A stretch of DNA of 40,405 nt from Rhodospirillaceae bacterium (GTDB lineage: Bacteria; Pseudomonadota; Alphaproteobacteria; UBA8366): assembly GCA_002722095.1 (NCBI GenBank), contig PBKG01000013.1:117804-158208 (forward strand), given 5' to 3'. The position numbers and the translations under genes were made by a program. Below, one piece after another: positions 33,426-40,405 of this stretch. Position 1 is the first letter of the stretch. Each line of letters starts with the position of its first letter. Below the pieces are notes generated by a model. The model made no database searches. It was not told where the DNA came from and saw only the letters and a program-made list of their open reading frames with translations.

Positions 33426-34406
33426 ATGACAGGGCGCGCGATTGCCGTAATCGTGGTTTTCGTGCTCGCGGTCACAGGTCTCGCCTTCCTGCTGCTGATC
33501 ACTGAGATGCCCCAACTCTTCGGCGGTTGGAACTGGCTGATCGGCGAAATGCAGGTACTGCAGCGTGATTTGCACCGAAGCCTTGCCGAAGCCGTTCAAG
33601 CGGTCCAACGGCAGGGCTTTGCCGCCGCCTGGTCGCTGATCGGCCTCAGTTTTCTCTACGGTGTGTTCCACGCCGCCGGCCCCGGCCACGGCAAACTCAT
33701 CATCGCGACCTACCTCGCGACCCACGAAAGCCGGCTCAAGCAGGGCATTGGCCTCGCCGCTGCCAGTGCTCTGATGCAGGGCGTCACCGCTGTCGTCGCG
33801 GTCGAAGCCACGGTGCGCTTGCTCGGCTTGACGTTAGCGGACGCGGACAAGACCGCACGCCAGTTGGAGAGCGTCAGCTACGCTCTCGTCGCCCTTTTGG
33901 GCCTGCTGCTGATGCTCGCCGCTGCACGACGGCTCTGGCACGGCCATCATCACCACGGCCTTGAGCATGATCATGGGCATGACCACGAAGATGATCACGG
34001 GCACGACGGTCATCACGGCCATGCTCACATTCCCGCCCCCGACGATTTACCGGAACAGATTTCGCTGAGCCAAACCCTCTCGATAATTTTTTCCATCGGC
34101 ATCCGGCCCTGCGCCGGTGCCGTGCTTGTGCTGATTTTCGCGACGATTTTGCAGCTCAAGGGTGCCGGCATCGCCGCCGTCTTCGCGATGTCGATCGGTA
34201 CGGCAATCACCGTTTCGGGCTTGGCCGCGCTGTCCGTCTATGCCCGTCAAACCGCCCGCGACCTTTCGGACCGGATGCCCGAGGGAACGCTCGCCGCAGG
34301 AACTTTGTTCAACGGCGCAGCTCTCATAGGCGGGTTGATTGTTCTCTTGCTGGGGATTGCGCTTTTTCAAAGCGTCCAGGCCATCGCAGATCACCCGATT
34401 CTCTAA
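33426..34406 (+). CDS. NicO/RcnA-type nickel/cobalt transporter with His-rich loop
   Basis: A 326-residue inner-membrane protein of the NicO/RcnA family. The family motif FHAAGPGHGKLII is at residues 81-93, and six or more hydrophobic helices can be traced. A cytoplasmic or periplasmic loop at 172-201 has 15 histidines in 30 residues (HGHHHHGLEHDHGHDH), typical of metal binding. IRPCAGAVLVL is the second family signature. Export of Ni, Co or a similar metal is likely. The preceding DUF1007 protein probably presents or binds the metal. No NikR- or RcnR-type regulator gene is seen in the window. Confidence 0.92.
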   Translation: MTGRAIAVIVVFVLAVTGLAFLLLITEMPQLFGGWNWLIGEMQVLQRDLHRSLAEAVQAVQRQGFAAAWSLIGLSFLYGVFHAAGPGHGKLIIATYLATHESRLKQGIGLAAASALMQGVTAVVAVEATVRLLGLTLADADKTARQLESVSYALVALLGLLLMLAAARRLWHGHHHHGLEHDHGHDHEDDHGHDGHHGHAHIPAPDDLPEQISLSQTLSIIFSIGIRPCAGAVLVLIFATILQLKGAGIAAVFAMSIGTAITVSGLAALSVYARQTARDLSDRMPEGTLAAGTLFNGAALIGGLIVLLLGIALFQSVQAIADHPIL

Positions 34407-34456
34407 AGCACTGCATTTCGCAATCAACTAACGAGTATTTACGCTTATACTATTCA

Positions 34457-34471
34457 TTAACCATTTCTTAA
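34457..34471. promoter_or_regulatory. CtrA-like box, TTAA-N7-TTAA
   Basis: TTAACCATTTCTTAA matches the CtrA-type arrangement and, with its CC after the first TTAA, resembles sites upstream of cell-cycle genes in alphaproteobacteria. It lies 24 bases... upstream of the promoter-like pair for the response regulator, in a 188-base gap of very high AT content. Base content weakens the inference. Confidence 0.45.
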
Positions 34472-34480
34472 TTTAAATAC

Positions 34481-34508
34481 TTGCTAAATATTTCTATTGG
34501 GATAAAAT
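34481..34508 (+). promoter_or_regulatory. Possible promoter of the response-regulator gene
   Basis: TTGCTA (34481-34486) and TAAAAT (34503-34508) are 16 bases apart, about 87 bases before the ATG at 34595. The same TTGCTAAA string occurs in the -35 region of the permease fusion gene. The surrounding sequence is AT-rich and could produce such matches by chance. Confidence 0.4.
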
Positions 34509-34594
34509 ATATTCATAATTAACTATAAATAATAATCGCCGGTTATAAATTTTCGGTTTCAACAGTGTAGCGCAGTGTCGCCGGCGAGACTTCC

Positions 34595-35095
34595 ATGCAG
34601 TGGAATTACAACGAGTTAAGCGAATTACGGGTTTTGATCGTCAACACGTTTCCCGAGTTGCGGACCATAATCAGGGGCGTTTTGGGCGATATCGGCATCC
34701 ACGAGACCTATGGCGCCGAAGACTCCCAACGCGCTCTCGACATGATACCGGAGCTGAAACCGGATATCGCCATTTTCGATAGCCAGATCGCGCCCGTAAA
34801 CGGGGTCAGTTTGACGAAATATATCCGCCGCGACCCGAACAGCCCGATGCCCGAACTGCCAATCGTGCTCGTCGCCACTTTCTGGGGCGAAGAATTGGTG
34901 TTCGAGGCTCGAGACGCGGGCGCAAGCGAAATTGTCGCCAAGCCTTTTTCCGCATCCGCCTTGCAAAAACACGTGAAAGCCGCGACGGAGTACCGGCCCA
35001 CCATCGCCACGGGCGACTATGTGGGTCCGGACCGCAGACGAAAAGTGGAAAGCTTTATCGGCCCCGACAAACGCCGAATTCAAATGGCGGCCTAA
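34595..35095 (+). CDS. Stand-alone response regulator with altered acidic pocket and GPDRRR tail
   Basis: A 166-residue receiver protein. The phospho-acceptor is Asp62 in DIAIFDSQIAPVNG, and Lys116 is in VAKPF. Normally two acidic residues precede the first strand's end (VDDD/VDDE); here LIVNTFPEL has Asn17-Thr18, so Mg2+ binding may be altered. The C terminus has two copies of a GPD(R/K)RR motif (YVGPDRRRK and FIGPDKRRI), a tail also found on many alphaproteobacterial regulators. It has no DNA-binding or enzymatic output domain. It is preceded by a CtrA-like box and stands alone. Confidence 0.87.
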   Translation: MQWNYNELSELRVLIVNTFPELRTIIRGVLGDIGIHETYGAEDSQRALDMIPELKPDIAIFDSQIAPVNGVSLTKYIRRDPNSPMPELPIVLVATFWGEELVFEARDAGASEIVAKPFSASALQKHVKAATEYRPTIATGDYVGPDRRRKVESFIGPDKRRIQMAA

Positions 35096-35188
35096 GCCTC
35101 TTTTATCGATTGCTCGAATAACGGTTTCCTTGGGCGGCATTCCCGCCTAAAAGTTCATCTCTGAAAATTAAATTTCCGGGGATGGAAC

Positions 35189-36535
35189 ATGGCTGCCGAA
35201 AAACCGAACATCGTACTTATTCTCGCCGACAATCTGGGTTGGGGTGAACTTGGCTGCTACGGCGGCGGCGCCTTACGCGGCGCGCCGACACCAAGGATCG
35301 ACGATCTCGCCACACAGGGGCTCATGTTCCACAATTTCAACGTGGAGAGCGATTGCGTGCCGACCCGCTCGGCCTTGATGACCGGCCGCCATCCGATCCG
35401 CACCGGCGCCTTCCAATCGGTTCCCGCCGGGCTCCCCCAGGGACTGACCCGATGGGAACGGCTACTCCCGGAGGTACTATCGGAGGCGGGCTACGCCTGC
35501 GCCCATTACGGCAAATGGCATTTGGGTGACCAGCCCGGCCGCCTGCCCCACGACCGCGGGTTTGAAGATTGGTACGGCATCCCCCGCACCATGAACGAAG
35601 CAATGTTCACCACCTCGCCCTATTTCGAGGACGCGGACGTTGACGTGCCATACATCTGGGAAGCGCGCGCCGGCGAGGACGCTAAAAAGGTCAAGGTGCT
35701 CGACGAAGATACCCGGCGCACGATCGACCGCGAGTGCGTCGAAAAGGGGATCGACTTCATGAAGGAGAAGCATGCCGCAGGCACGCCCTTCTTCTGCTAT
35801 CTGCCGATCACACAAATGCATTTCCCGAGCCTCGCTCACCCGGATCATATCGGGAAGACGGGGCATGGCGAATTCTCCGACAGTCTCGCCGAGATGGACC
35901 ACAATGTCGGATTGATCGTGGATGCTATCGAGGAAATCGGCATCGCCGACGATACGCTGTTAATTTTCGGCTCAGACAACGGGCCCGAATTTCGCGAGCC
36001 CTGGCGCGGCACCGCCGGCTACTGGCGAGGCACCTACCACACCGCAATGGAAGGTAGCCTCCGGGTTCCCTTCATGATGCGCTGGCCGGGCCGGATCTCC
36101 GAAGGGGTGATCACCGACGAAATTATACATATCGTCGATCTGTACACGTCGCTGCTCAATCTCACCGGTTGCCCGGTGCCCGACGACCGGCCCGTAGACG
36201 GTGTTTGCCAGCTCGATTTTCTGTTGGGCAAGCAGGAACAATCGAACCGAGAAGGGTTCCTGTTCTACATCAAGGACGAAATGCGCGCGGTCAAATGGAA
36301 ACATTGGAAAATGCATTTCATCTGGGAGCCGGAAGTCTATGAGGGCCCCTACAAACTGGAGGCACCTTATCTGTTCAACCTGATCTGGGATCCGAAGGAA
36401 CAAACCAACGTGATGATGAAGGCGAACTGGGTGCGCAACATAGTGATGAAGATGGTTCATGAGTTCCGCCAGAGCATGAAGGAAAACCCAGCCATCCCAC
36501 CCGGCGTGCCGGATCCGTATGAGCCTCCCAAATAG
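35189..36535 (+). CDS. Arylsulfatase-type sulfatase
   Basis: A 448-residue type I sulfatase. The formylglycine-generating signature is CVPTRSALMTGR, with Cys56 as the residue converted to formylglycine. Metal-site residues are ILADN (Asp14-Asn15, a D-N variant of the usual D-D pair) and GSDNGPE, and AHYGKWHLG supplies the Lys/His of the active site. It should cleave sulfate esters. No signal peptide is seen, so it would be cytoplasmic unless the start is wrong; ATG 35189 has a weak GGGGATGG upstream. An anaerobic maturase or FGE gene is not in the window. Confidence 0.9.
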   Translation: MAAEKPNIVLILADNLGWGELGCYGGGALRGAPTPRIDDLATQGLMFHNFNVESDCVPTRSALMTGRHPIRTGAFQSVPAGLPQGLTRWERLLPEVLSEAGYACAHYGKWHLGDQPGRLPHDRGFEDWYGIPRTMNEAMFTTSPYFEDADVDVPYIWEARAGEDAKKVKVLDEDTRRTIDRECVEKGIDFMKEKHAAGTPFFCYLPITQMHFPSLAHPDHIGKTGHGEFSDSLAEMDHNVGLIVDAIEEIGIADDTLLIFGSDNGPEFREPWRGTAGYWRGTYHTAMEGSLRVPFMMRWPGRISEGVITDEIIHIVDLYTSLLNLTGCPVPDDRPVDGVCQLDFLLGKQEQSNREGFLFYIKDEMRAVKWKHWKMHFIWEPEVYEGPYKLEAPYLFNLIWDPKEQTNVMMKANWVRNIVMKMVHEFRQSMKENPAIPPGVPDPYEPPK

Positions 36536-36556
36536 CGTTCAGACCTTCAATTTCAG

Positions 36557-36988
36557 CTAATTTCGCTGCTCGCGCATCTCGTCCATTCGCATCGGCATGA
36601 CGTCGATCATGTCAAACACTTCCTGGGGAGGGACAGGCTTCGCCCATCGGCCTTTCTCGCCGCCATCCTTGCCGACCAAAACGGCAACAAAAGTGCCGGG
36701 CGCGATCTCGTAACTTTTGCGAAGAGATGTCCCGGAGAGCGACGTATCTGGTGTTTCATCGACCGTCACCGGACGCTTCTCAAGAACTTCGATCACCCTC
36801 ATATGCCGTTCAGCAAGCCCGTCGGGCACCAAAGCAAGGCGCTTGCGTTGATCCGCAAGTGCGCCATCCGAAGAGCCCGGCGCAAAAACCAATAGCAGCC
36901 GATTTTCCCATTCGAATTTTTCCAAAGAGTCCGCCATGGCCGAGCAAGCCCAAAGCGCCGTCATAACAGCCACCATCCACCGCAGCAT
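36557..36988 (-). CDS. DUF4174 domain-containing exported protein
   Basis: A 143-residue protein with a signal peptide (MVAVMTALWACSAMA). The rest fits DUF4174: LEKFEWENRLLLVFAPG, then FVAVLVGKDGGEKGRW and IDVMPMRMDEMRE. The function of this domain is unknown; its fold is thioredoxin-like by the look of the LLLVFAPG strand, but no Cys pair is present. It lies between the sulfatase (convergent, 21 bases away) and the gamma-glutamyltransferase (same strand, nine bases upstream), with which it is likely co-transcribed. Confidence 0.85.
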   Translation of the reverse strand: MLRWMVAVMTALWACSAMADSLEKFEWENRLLLVFAPGSSDGALADQRKRLALVPDGLAERHMRVIEVLEKRPVTVDETPDTSLSGTSLRKSYEIAPGTFVAVLVGKDGGEKGRWAKPVPPQEVFDMIDVMPMRMDEMREQRN

Positions 36989-36997
36989 GGAACTGCC

Positions 36998-38860
36998 TTA
37001 GCGTCCGGCAGCGTAAGTCTGCATGTATCGGGCGCTGGCGCCGGACTTGAGATACTCGCCATCGCGGGCCACTGCCGTCATCCTGCCTTGGCTCCAGTCT
37101 TCGCCATGGTCGACGATATGACCGCGCTTCTCGAGATCGGCCACGGTTTCCTTCGAAAACCGCCCTTCGACGCTGAGCGAACGCAGTTTCGCCTGTTTCG
37201 GGTAGAACGACCCCGGGAAATGATCGGTGTTAAAGGTCGGTGAATCGATCGCCTGCTGAATGTTTTGGCCGTGATCCGCGTGACGCAGGAAGAACTGTAA
37301 TGCCCATTGATCCTGCCGATCCGCACCTGGCGTTCCGAATGCCATATAGGGTTTGCCGTCGCGGTTGGCGAAGCCCGGGCTCAATGTGGTCCGCGGCCGT
37401 TTGCCTGGCGCCAATGCACCGGGAGAACCTTCCTCGAGGGTGAAAATCTGGCCCCGATTGGAAAGCTGGAACCCAAGTTCGGGCACCACCGGCGAGCTCC
37501 GTAACCATCCGCCCGACGGCGTGACCGAAATCATATTTCCATCCTTATCGGCAATATCGAGATGGACAGTATCGCCAGTGGGAATAGCCACTGCCTTCGT
37601 AAGGCCCACTGCTGCCGTGCCGCCGTCATCCTCGACCAAGACACGGCTGCCATCGGGGAGTCCGTAGATGACGGGCCCGCCAAATCCAGGAATGCTACCG
37701 GGACGGATATCGCCGGACGCCTCATCGGCGATCATAGCTGCGCGCTCCTTGCCGTATTCGTCCGACAACAAGACATCGATCGGAACGTCGACGAATTTCG
37801 GATCACCATAGAATTTTTCCCGGTCGGCAAAAGCGAGCTTAGTTGCCTCCGTAACTACGTGGACAAATTCGGGTCCATCCGGGTCCATCGACGCGATGTC
37901 GAAATTCTTCAGCATCGAAAGCTGCTGCAGGAATGTGGGGCCCTGGCTCCAGGCATCCATCTTGAAAACGGTGAAGTTACCGTAATCCAGGCCCAATGGC
38001 GCTTCGAGCGAAGTTTCGAATGCCGCCAAATCCTGACCGGTGATAAAGCCACCATGATGCTCGCCGGAAGTATCGAGAAACTCGTTTTCGGCGACGAAGC
38101 GATCAATCGCATCGGCGACAAATCCGCGATAGAAAGCGTCCCGCGCCGCATCGATCTGATTTTCTCGGCTACCGCCGGCACTTTCCGCGTCCTTGATGAG
38201 ACGTTCGAAACAGGCCGCCAATGTCGGATTGCAGAATCGCGAACTCGGTTTCGGCGCCGACCCGCCGGGCAGATAAACCGCCCCCGAGCTCGGCCAGTGA
38301 TCGGTGAAAAGCTCGCTCAAACCGCCAATCGTCGCACAAACCCGCCCGGAAATGGGATACCCGTTGGTGGCGTAATCGATAGCTGGCGCCAATACGTCGG
38401 CGACCCCCATCGAGCCCCAATCACGCAGCAATACCATCAGCCCATCGAAGGCGCCGGGAACCACTGCCGGCAACAGACCCGCGCCGGGCACGATTTCGAC
38501 ACCCAGATCGCGATAGGCCGCCACGGTCGCCGAGGCGGGCGCCGTGCCTTGGCCGCTGATAACGTGAATTTTCTCGGTCTTTGCGTCGCAAAAAATCATC
38601 GGTGCCTCGCCGCCGACGCCGCACATGGTCGGCTCCACGACCTGCAGTGCAAAAGTGACCGCAACCGCCGCATCGAATGCGTTGCCGCCCTTCTCCAAGA
38701 TCGCCATGCCGGATGCGGTCGCCAACCAATGGCTGGAAGCGACCATGCCGAATGTTCCGATTAATTCGGGTCGGGTCGAAAATGGCGGCTCGCCTTCAAG
38801 CGCCACGGTTGGCGCGGACCCGCTCGCCTTAAACAATCGCGTAACGTCTTCGGATTTCAT
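36998..38860 (-). CDS. Gamma-glutamyltransferase family protein
   Basis: A 620-residue Ntn-hydrolase that would be self-cleaved at the catalytic threonine. The candidate is Thr431 in DTVHLDIADKDGNMIS, which aligns with the TTH motif of GGT (here TVH). N-terminal features include MVASSHWLATASGMAILEKGGNAFDAAVAVTFAL and GVGGEAPMI. The C-terminal TLSPGF and PGADRQDQW regions are typical. No signal peptide is seen, unlike the periplasmic GGT of E. coli. The reaction may be on glutathione, another gamma-glutamyl amide or a cephalosporin-like acyl group. ATG 38860 has GGAGA upstream. DUF3144 and smpB lie upstream on the same strand. Confidence 0.9.
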   Translation of the reverse strand: MKSEDVTRLFKASGSAPTVALEGEPPFSTRPELIGTFGMVASSHWLATASGMAILEKGGNAFDAAVAVTFALQVVEPTMCGVGGEAPMIFCDAKTEKIHVISGQGTAPASATVAAYRDLGVEIVPGAGLLPAVVPGAFDGLMVLLRDWGSMGVADVLAPAIDYATNGYPISGRVCATIGGLSELFTDHWPSSGAVYLPGGSAPKPSSRFCNPTLAACFERLIKDAESAGGSRENQIDAARDAFYRGFVADAIDRFVAENEFLDTSGEHHGGFITGQDLAAFETSLEAPLGLDYGNFTVFKMDAWSQGPTFLQQLSMLKNFDIASMDPDGPEFVHVVTEATKLAFADREKFYGDPKFVDVPIDVLLSDEYGKERAAMIADEASGDIRPGSIPGFGGPVIYGLPDGSRVLVEDDGGTAAVGLTKAVAIPTGDTVHLDIADKDGNMISVTPSGGWLRSSPVVPELGFQLSNRGQIFTLEEGSPGALAPGKRPRTTLSPGFANRDGKPYMAFGTPGADRQDQWALQFFLRHADHGQNIQQAIDSPTFNTDHFPGSFYPKQAKLRSLSVEGRFSKETVADLEKRGHIVDHGEDWSQGRMTAVARDGEYLKSGASARYMQTYAAGR

Positions 38861-38878
38861 TTCCGTCTCCAGCTTTTC

Positions 38879-38895
38879 GTCCCGATCTTCGGGAC
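38879..38895. terminator. Short hairpin between DUF3144 and gamma-glutamyltransferase genes
   Basis: GTCCCGA and TCGGGAC form a seven-base perfect stem with a three-base TCT loop, directly after the DUF3144 stop codon on the minus strand. No T-run follows, so it may be a weak terminator, a transcript-stability hairpin or chance. Confidence 0.35.
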
Positions 38896-38896
38896 C

Positions 38897-39229
38897 TTAT
38901 TGTTCGTCCTTTACCTGATCGACCAACCGTTCAATGCTCGATTTATTGTCGCTTTGGTCCTGTTGTTCCTTCATCGCCTCGATGCGCTGGCGATGGTGAT
39001 CGTCATACCCCTGCAAGAGCTGATGGAATTCCTCAATAACGCGTTTCTCGTCCAGCGGACCTTCGGACCCATGCGAATAGGCAAAAGCGGTAAAGTTAGC
39101 TGCGGCATGAATCATCGCCGCACTGATCGCGAGCGGATGGACACCTTGCTCCAGCTTTTCGTTGGCGAGATGAATAAATCCATCCGCCATTTCTATATCG
39201 GCATTCAAGATATCGGCTTCGTCAGCCAT
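38897..39229 (-). CDS. DUF3144-like hypothetical protein
   Basis: A 110-residue acidic protein. The stretch DGFIHLANEKLEQ...LAISAAMIHAAANFTAFAY resembles DUF3144 from memory; I did not compare it with a profile. The C-terminal third is hydrophilic and Gln/Asp/Lys-rich (EAMKEQQDQSDNKSSIERLVDQ) and may form a coiled coil. Function is unknown. The start ATG 39229 follows GGGAGG. Upstream lies smpB on the same strand with about 90 bases between them. Confidence 0.65.
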   Translation of the reverse strand: MADEADILNADIEMADGFIHLANEKLEQGVHPLAISAAMIHAAANFTAFAYSHGSEGPLDEKRVIEEFHQLLQGYDDHHRQRIEAMKEQQDQSDNKSSIERLVDQVKDEQ

Positions 39230-39320
39230 GTCTCCCTCCTCCCCTATCTAATCGACTGCCACAATGGCACATGGACGCGGCGGCTCCAAGGATTTGAACG
39301 GGCGCCAGCAACCAGGCTTT
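39230..39320. other. Spacer between smpB and the DUF3144 gene
   Basis: The gap of 91 bases holds no gene. TGCCA-CAA-TGGCA (39257-39269) could form a small hairpin. A run of T's lies at 39314-39318 right beside the smpB stop, but it is on the wrong side of the hairpin for an intrinsic terminator. A tRNA-like look near 39290 was checked and rejected. Confidence 0.4.
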
Positions 39321-39788
39321 TTAACTTTCCCGTAATAGCCGGGACTTCTGCCGGTTCCAGTCGCGCTCCTTCTGGACCTGGCGCTTATCGTACTTTTTCT
39401 TGCCCTTGCCGAGGCCGAGCTGAAGCTTGGCGATGCCGCGGTCATTGAAATAGAGCTTCATCGGTATTAGCGAGTAGCCGTCGCGCTGTACGGCACCGAT
39501 CAGCCGGTCACGCTCGCGCTTATGGACCAAGAGCTTGCGCGGGCGCCGGGGCTCATGGCCGAAGCGATTGGCTTCGTTATATTCGTCGATATTGCAATTT
39601 TGCAGGAAAAGCTCGCCGTTCTTCGGGCCGGCAAAGGCACGCGCCAGACTTGCCTTGCCCGCGCGCAAGGATTTGACCTCGCTGCCGACCAAAACCAGCC
39701 CCGCTTCCAATGTCTCGTCGATGAAATAGTCGAAGCGCGCCCGCCGGTTGCGAATTTCCGTTTGCCGGGCGCTGGATTTTTTCGCCAT
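39321..39788 (-). CDS. smpB: SsrA-binding protein SmpB
   Basis: A 155-residue RNA-binding protein that delivers tmRNA to stalled ribosomes. The family core is clear: [32 protein letters not shown], then [14 protein letters not shown] and [34 protein letters not shown]. The C-terminal lysine-rich [10 protein letters not shown] tail is typical. Length matches the usual 150-160 residues. It is four bases downstream of dapA on the minus strand, an arrangement common in alphaproteobacteria. Confidence 0.97.
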   Translation of the reverse strand: MAKKSSARQTEIRNRRARFDYFIDETLEAGLVLVGSEVKSLRAGKASLARAFAGPKNGELFLQNCNIDEYNEANRFGHEPRRPRKLLVHKRERDRLIGAVQRDGYSLIPMKLYFNDRGIAKLQLGLGKGKKKYDKRQVQKERDWNRQKSRLLRES

Positions 39789-39792
39789 TTCT

Positions 39793-40405
39793 TTAGTTGA
39801 TCAGCCCCACATGCACCATCGCATCGCGCATTTGGGCCTGACCGGCCTCCGTCAGGGGAGCAACCGGCAACCGCACATCGGATTCGGCTTTTCCGAGTAG
39901 ATGAACGCCGTATTTAGCCGGCGCCGGGCTGGGCTCGCAAAAGATCGCCTCGTGAAGAGGCATCAGGAGGTCTCGGAGCCGGTTAAAGGTCTCGGTATCA
40001 CCCTGCTGCCAAGCGGTATGAAGCTCCGAACATTGTTTGGGGGCCACATTAGAGGTAACCGAAATGCACCCGTGGCCGCCTTGGGCAAGAAAGGCCGCAA
40101 CCGTCGCGTCTTCGCCGGAGAGCTGGCAGAAGTCGTCGCCCATCGCGACCCGGCCGGCCAGCGGCCGCGCGAGATCGGCGGTGGCGTCTTTGACGCCGAC
40201 GATATTTTCCAATTTTGCCAGCCGCGCCATGGTTTCAACGGACATATCGACAATCGAACGGCCGGGAATGTTGTAGATGATGACCGGAATGTCGACCGCC
40301 TCGGCGACTGCCTTGAAATGGAGATACATGCCCTCCTGGGACGGCTTGTTGTAGTACGGACACACGCTCAGGGCGGCATCGGCGCCGGCTTCCTTGGCAT
40401 GGCGG
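39793..40405 (-). CDS. dapA: 4-hydroxy-tetrahydrodipicolinate synthase, C-terminal part (5' end outside window)
   Basis: Condenses pyruvate with aspartate semialdehyde in lysine and diaminopimelate synthesis, in the cytoplasm. About 200 residues of the roughly 290 in a full DapA are present, and the reading frame remains open to the window end. Active-site residues visible are the Schiff-base lysine in [11 protein letters not shown] and the tyrosine of [30 protein letters not shown] is also typical. The stop at 39793 is four bases from the smpB start. Nothing odd is seen. Confidence 0.95.
   Translation of the reverse strand, partial: RHAKEAGADAALSVCPYYNKPSQEGMYLHFKAVAEAVDIPVIIYNIPGRSIVDMSVETMARLAKLENIVGVKDATADLARPLAGRVAMGDDFCQLSGEDATVAAFLAQGGHGCISVTSNVAPKQCSELHTAWQQGDTETFNRLRDLLMPLHEAIFCEPSPAPAKYGVHLLGKAESDVRLPVAPLTEAGQAQMRDAMVHVGLIN

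Noticed and set aside
35133..35147. GGCGG-CATTC-CCGCC hairpin as a terminator after the response regulator
   Set aside because: Only a five-base stem and no T-run, so not sufficient for a call.
37562..38764. 400-residue open frame on the plus strand
   Set aside because: Antisense to the gamma-glutamyltransferase; Arg/His-rich with no domain, no ribosome site.
39275..39320. GTTCAAATCC on the minus strand, resembling a tRNA/tmRNA T loop
   Set aside because: The flanking bases do not pair into a T stem and no acceptor or anticodon arm is present.

Overview
The window looks like a chromosomal segment of a free-living, probably marine, alphaproteobacterium of Rhodospirillales type. The supporting signs are moderately high GC in most genes, a dapA-smpB gene pair, CtrA-like TTAA-N7-TTAA boxes, response regulators with a GPDRRR-type tail, a sulfatase, several CoA-ester and 2-oxoglutarate dioxygenase genes and a DASS-type permease. 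No rRNA, tRNA, CRISPR array, insertion sequence or prophage was recognised, and no gene-free stretch exceeds 300 bases. Taxonomy is inference; no search was run.

Layout. 1-5620: end of aconitase, a membrane sensor histidine kinase, an exported EEP-family lipoprotein, a short-chain dehydrogenase (SDR) without its catalytic residues and a small ArsC/Spx-like protein. 5691-8325: four tandem paralogous 2OG-Fe(II) oxygenases in an A-B-A-B order; both B genes change abruptly from GC-rich to AT-rich at the same codon. 8328-13967: a catabolic block (enolase-superfamily enzyme, MmgE/PrpD, TauD-type dioxygenase, PEP mutase/isocitrate lyase-family lyase, MFS carrier). 13951-16730: HPt protein, response regulator, membrane PAS protein and universal stress protein. 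16827-19944: a four-gene overlapping operon (DUF547, DUF3047, ferritin-like di-iron protein, TIGR04283-type glycosyltransferase), closed by a bidirectional terminator. 19998-26219: CoA-ester metabolism (crotonase-fold protein, CaiB transferase, SDR, MaoC hydratase), then a glutathione transferase and a flavoprotein. 26358-29918: a substrate-binding protein coupled to a GAF/cNMP-binding/DASS permease fusion whose gene is broken by a perfect 37-bp tandem duplication. 30108-34406: a second MmgE/PrpD gene, then a metallo-beta-lactamase-fold protein, DUF1007 and a His-rich NicO/RcnA-type metal exporter. 34595-40405: response regulator, sulfatase, DUF4174, gamma-glutamyltransferase, DUF3144, smpB and the end of dapA.

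The most unusual items are the A-B-A-B oxygenase array with composition-mosaic B genes, the sensor-permease fusion with its frameshifting duplication, and the uncharacterised di-iron/glycosyltransferase operon. The rest reads as housekeeping plus accessory catabolism. Functions are assigned from motifs and remembered family features only.
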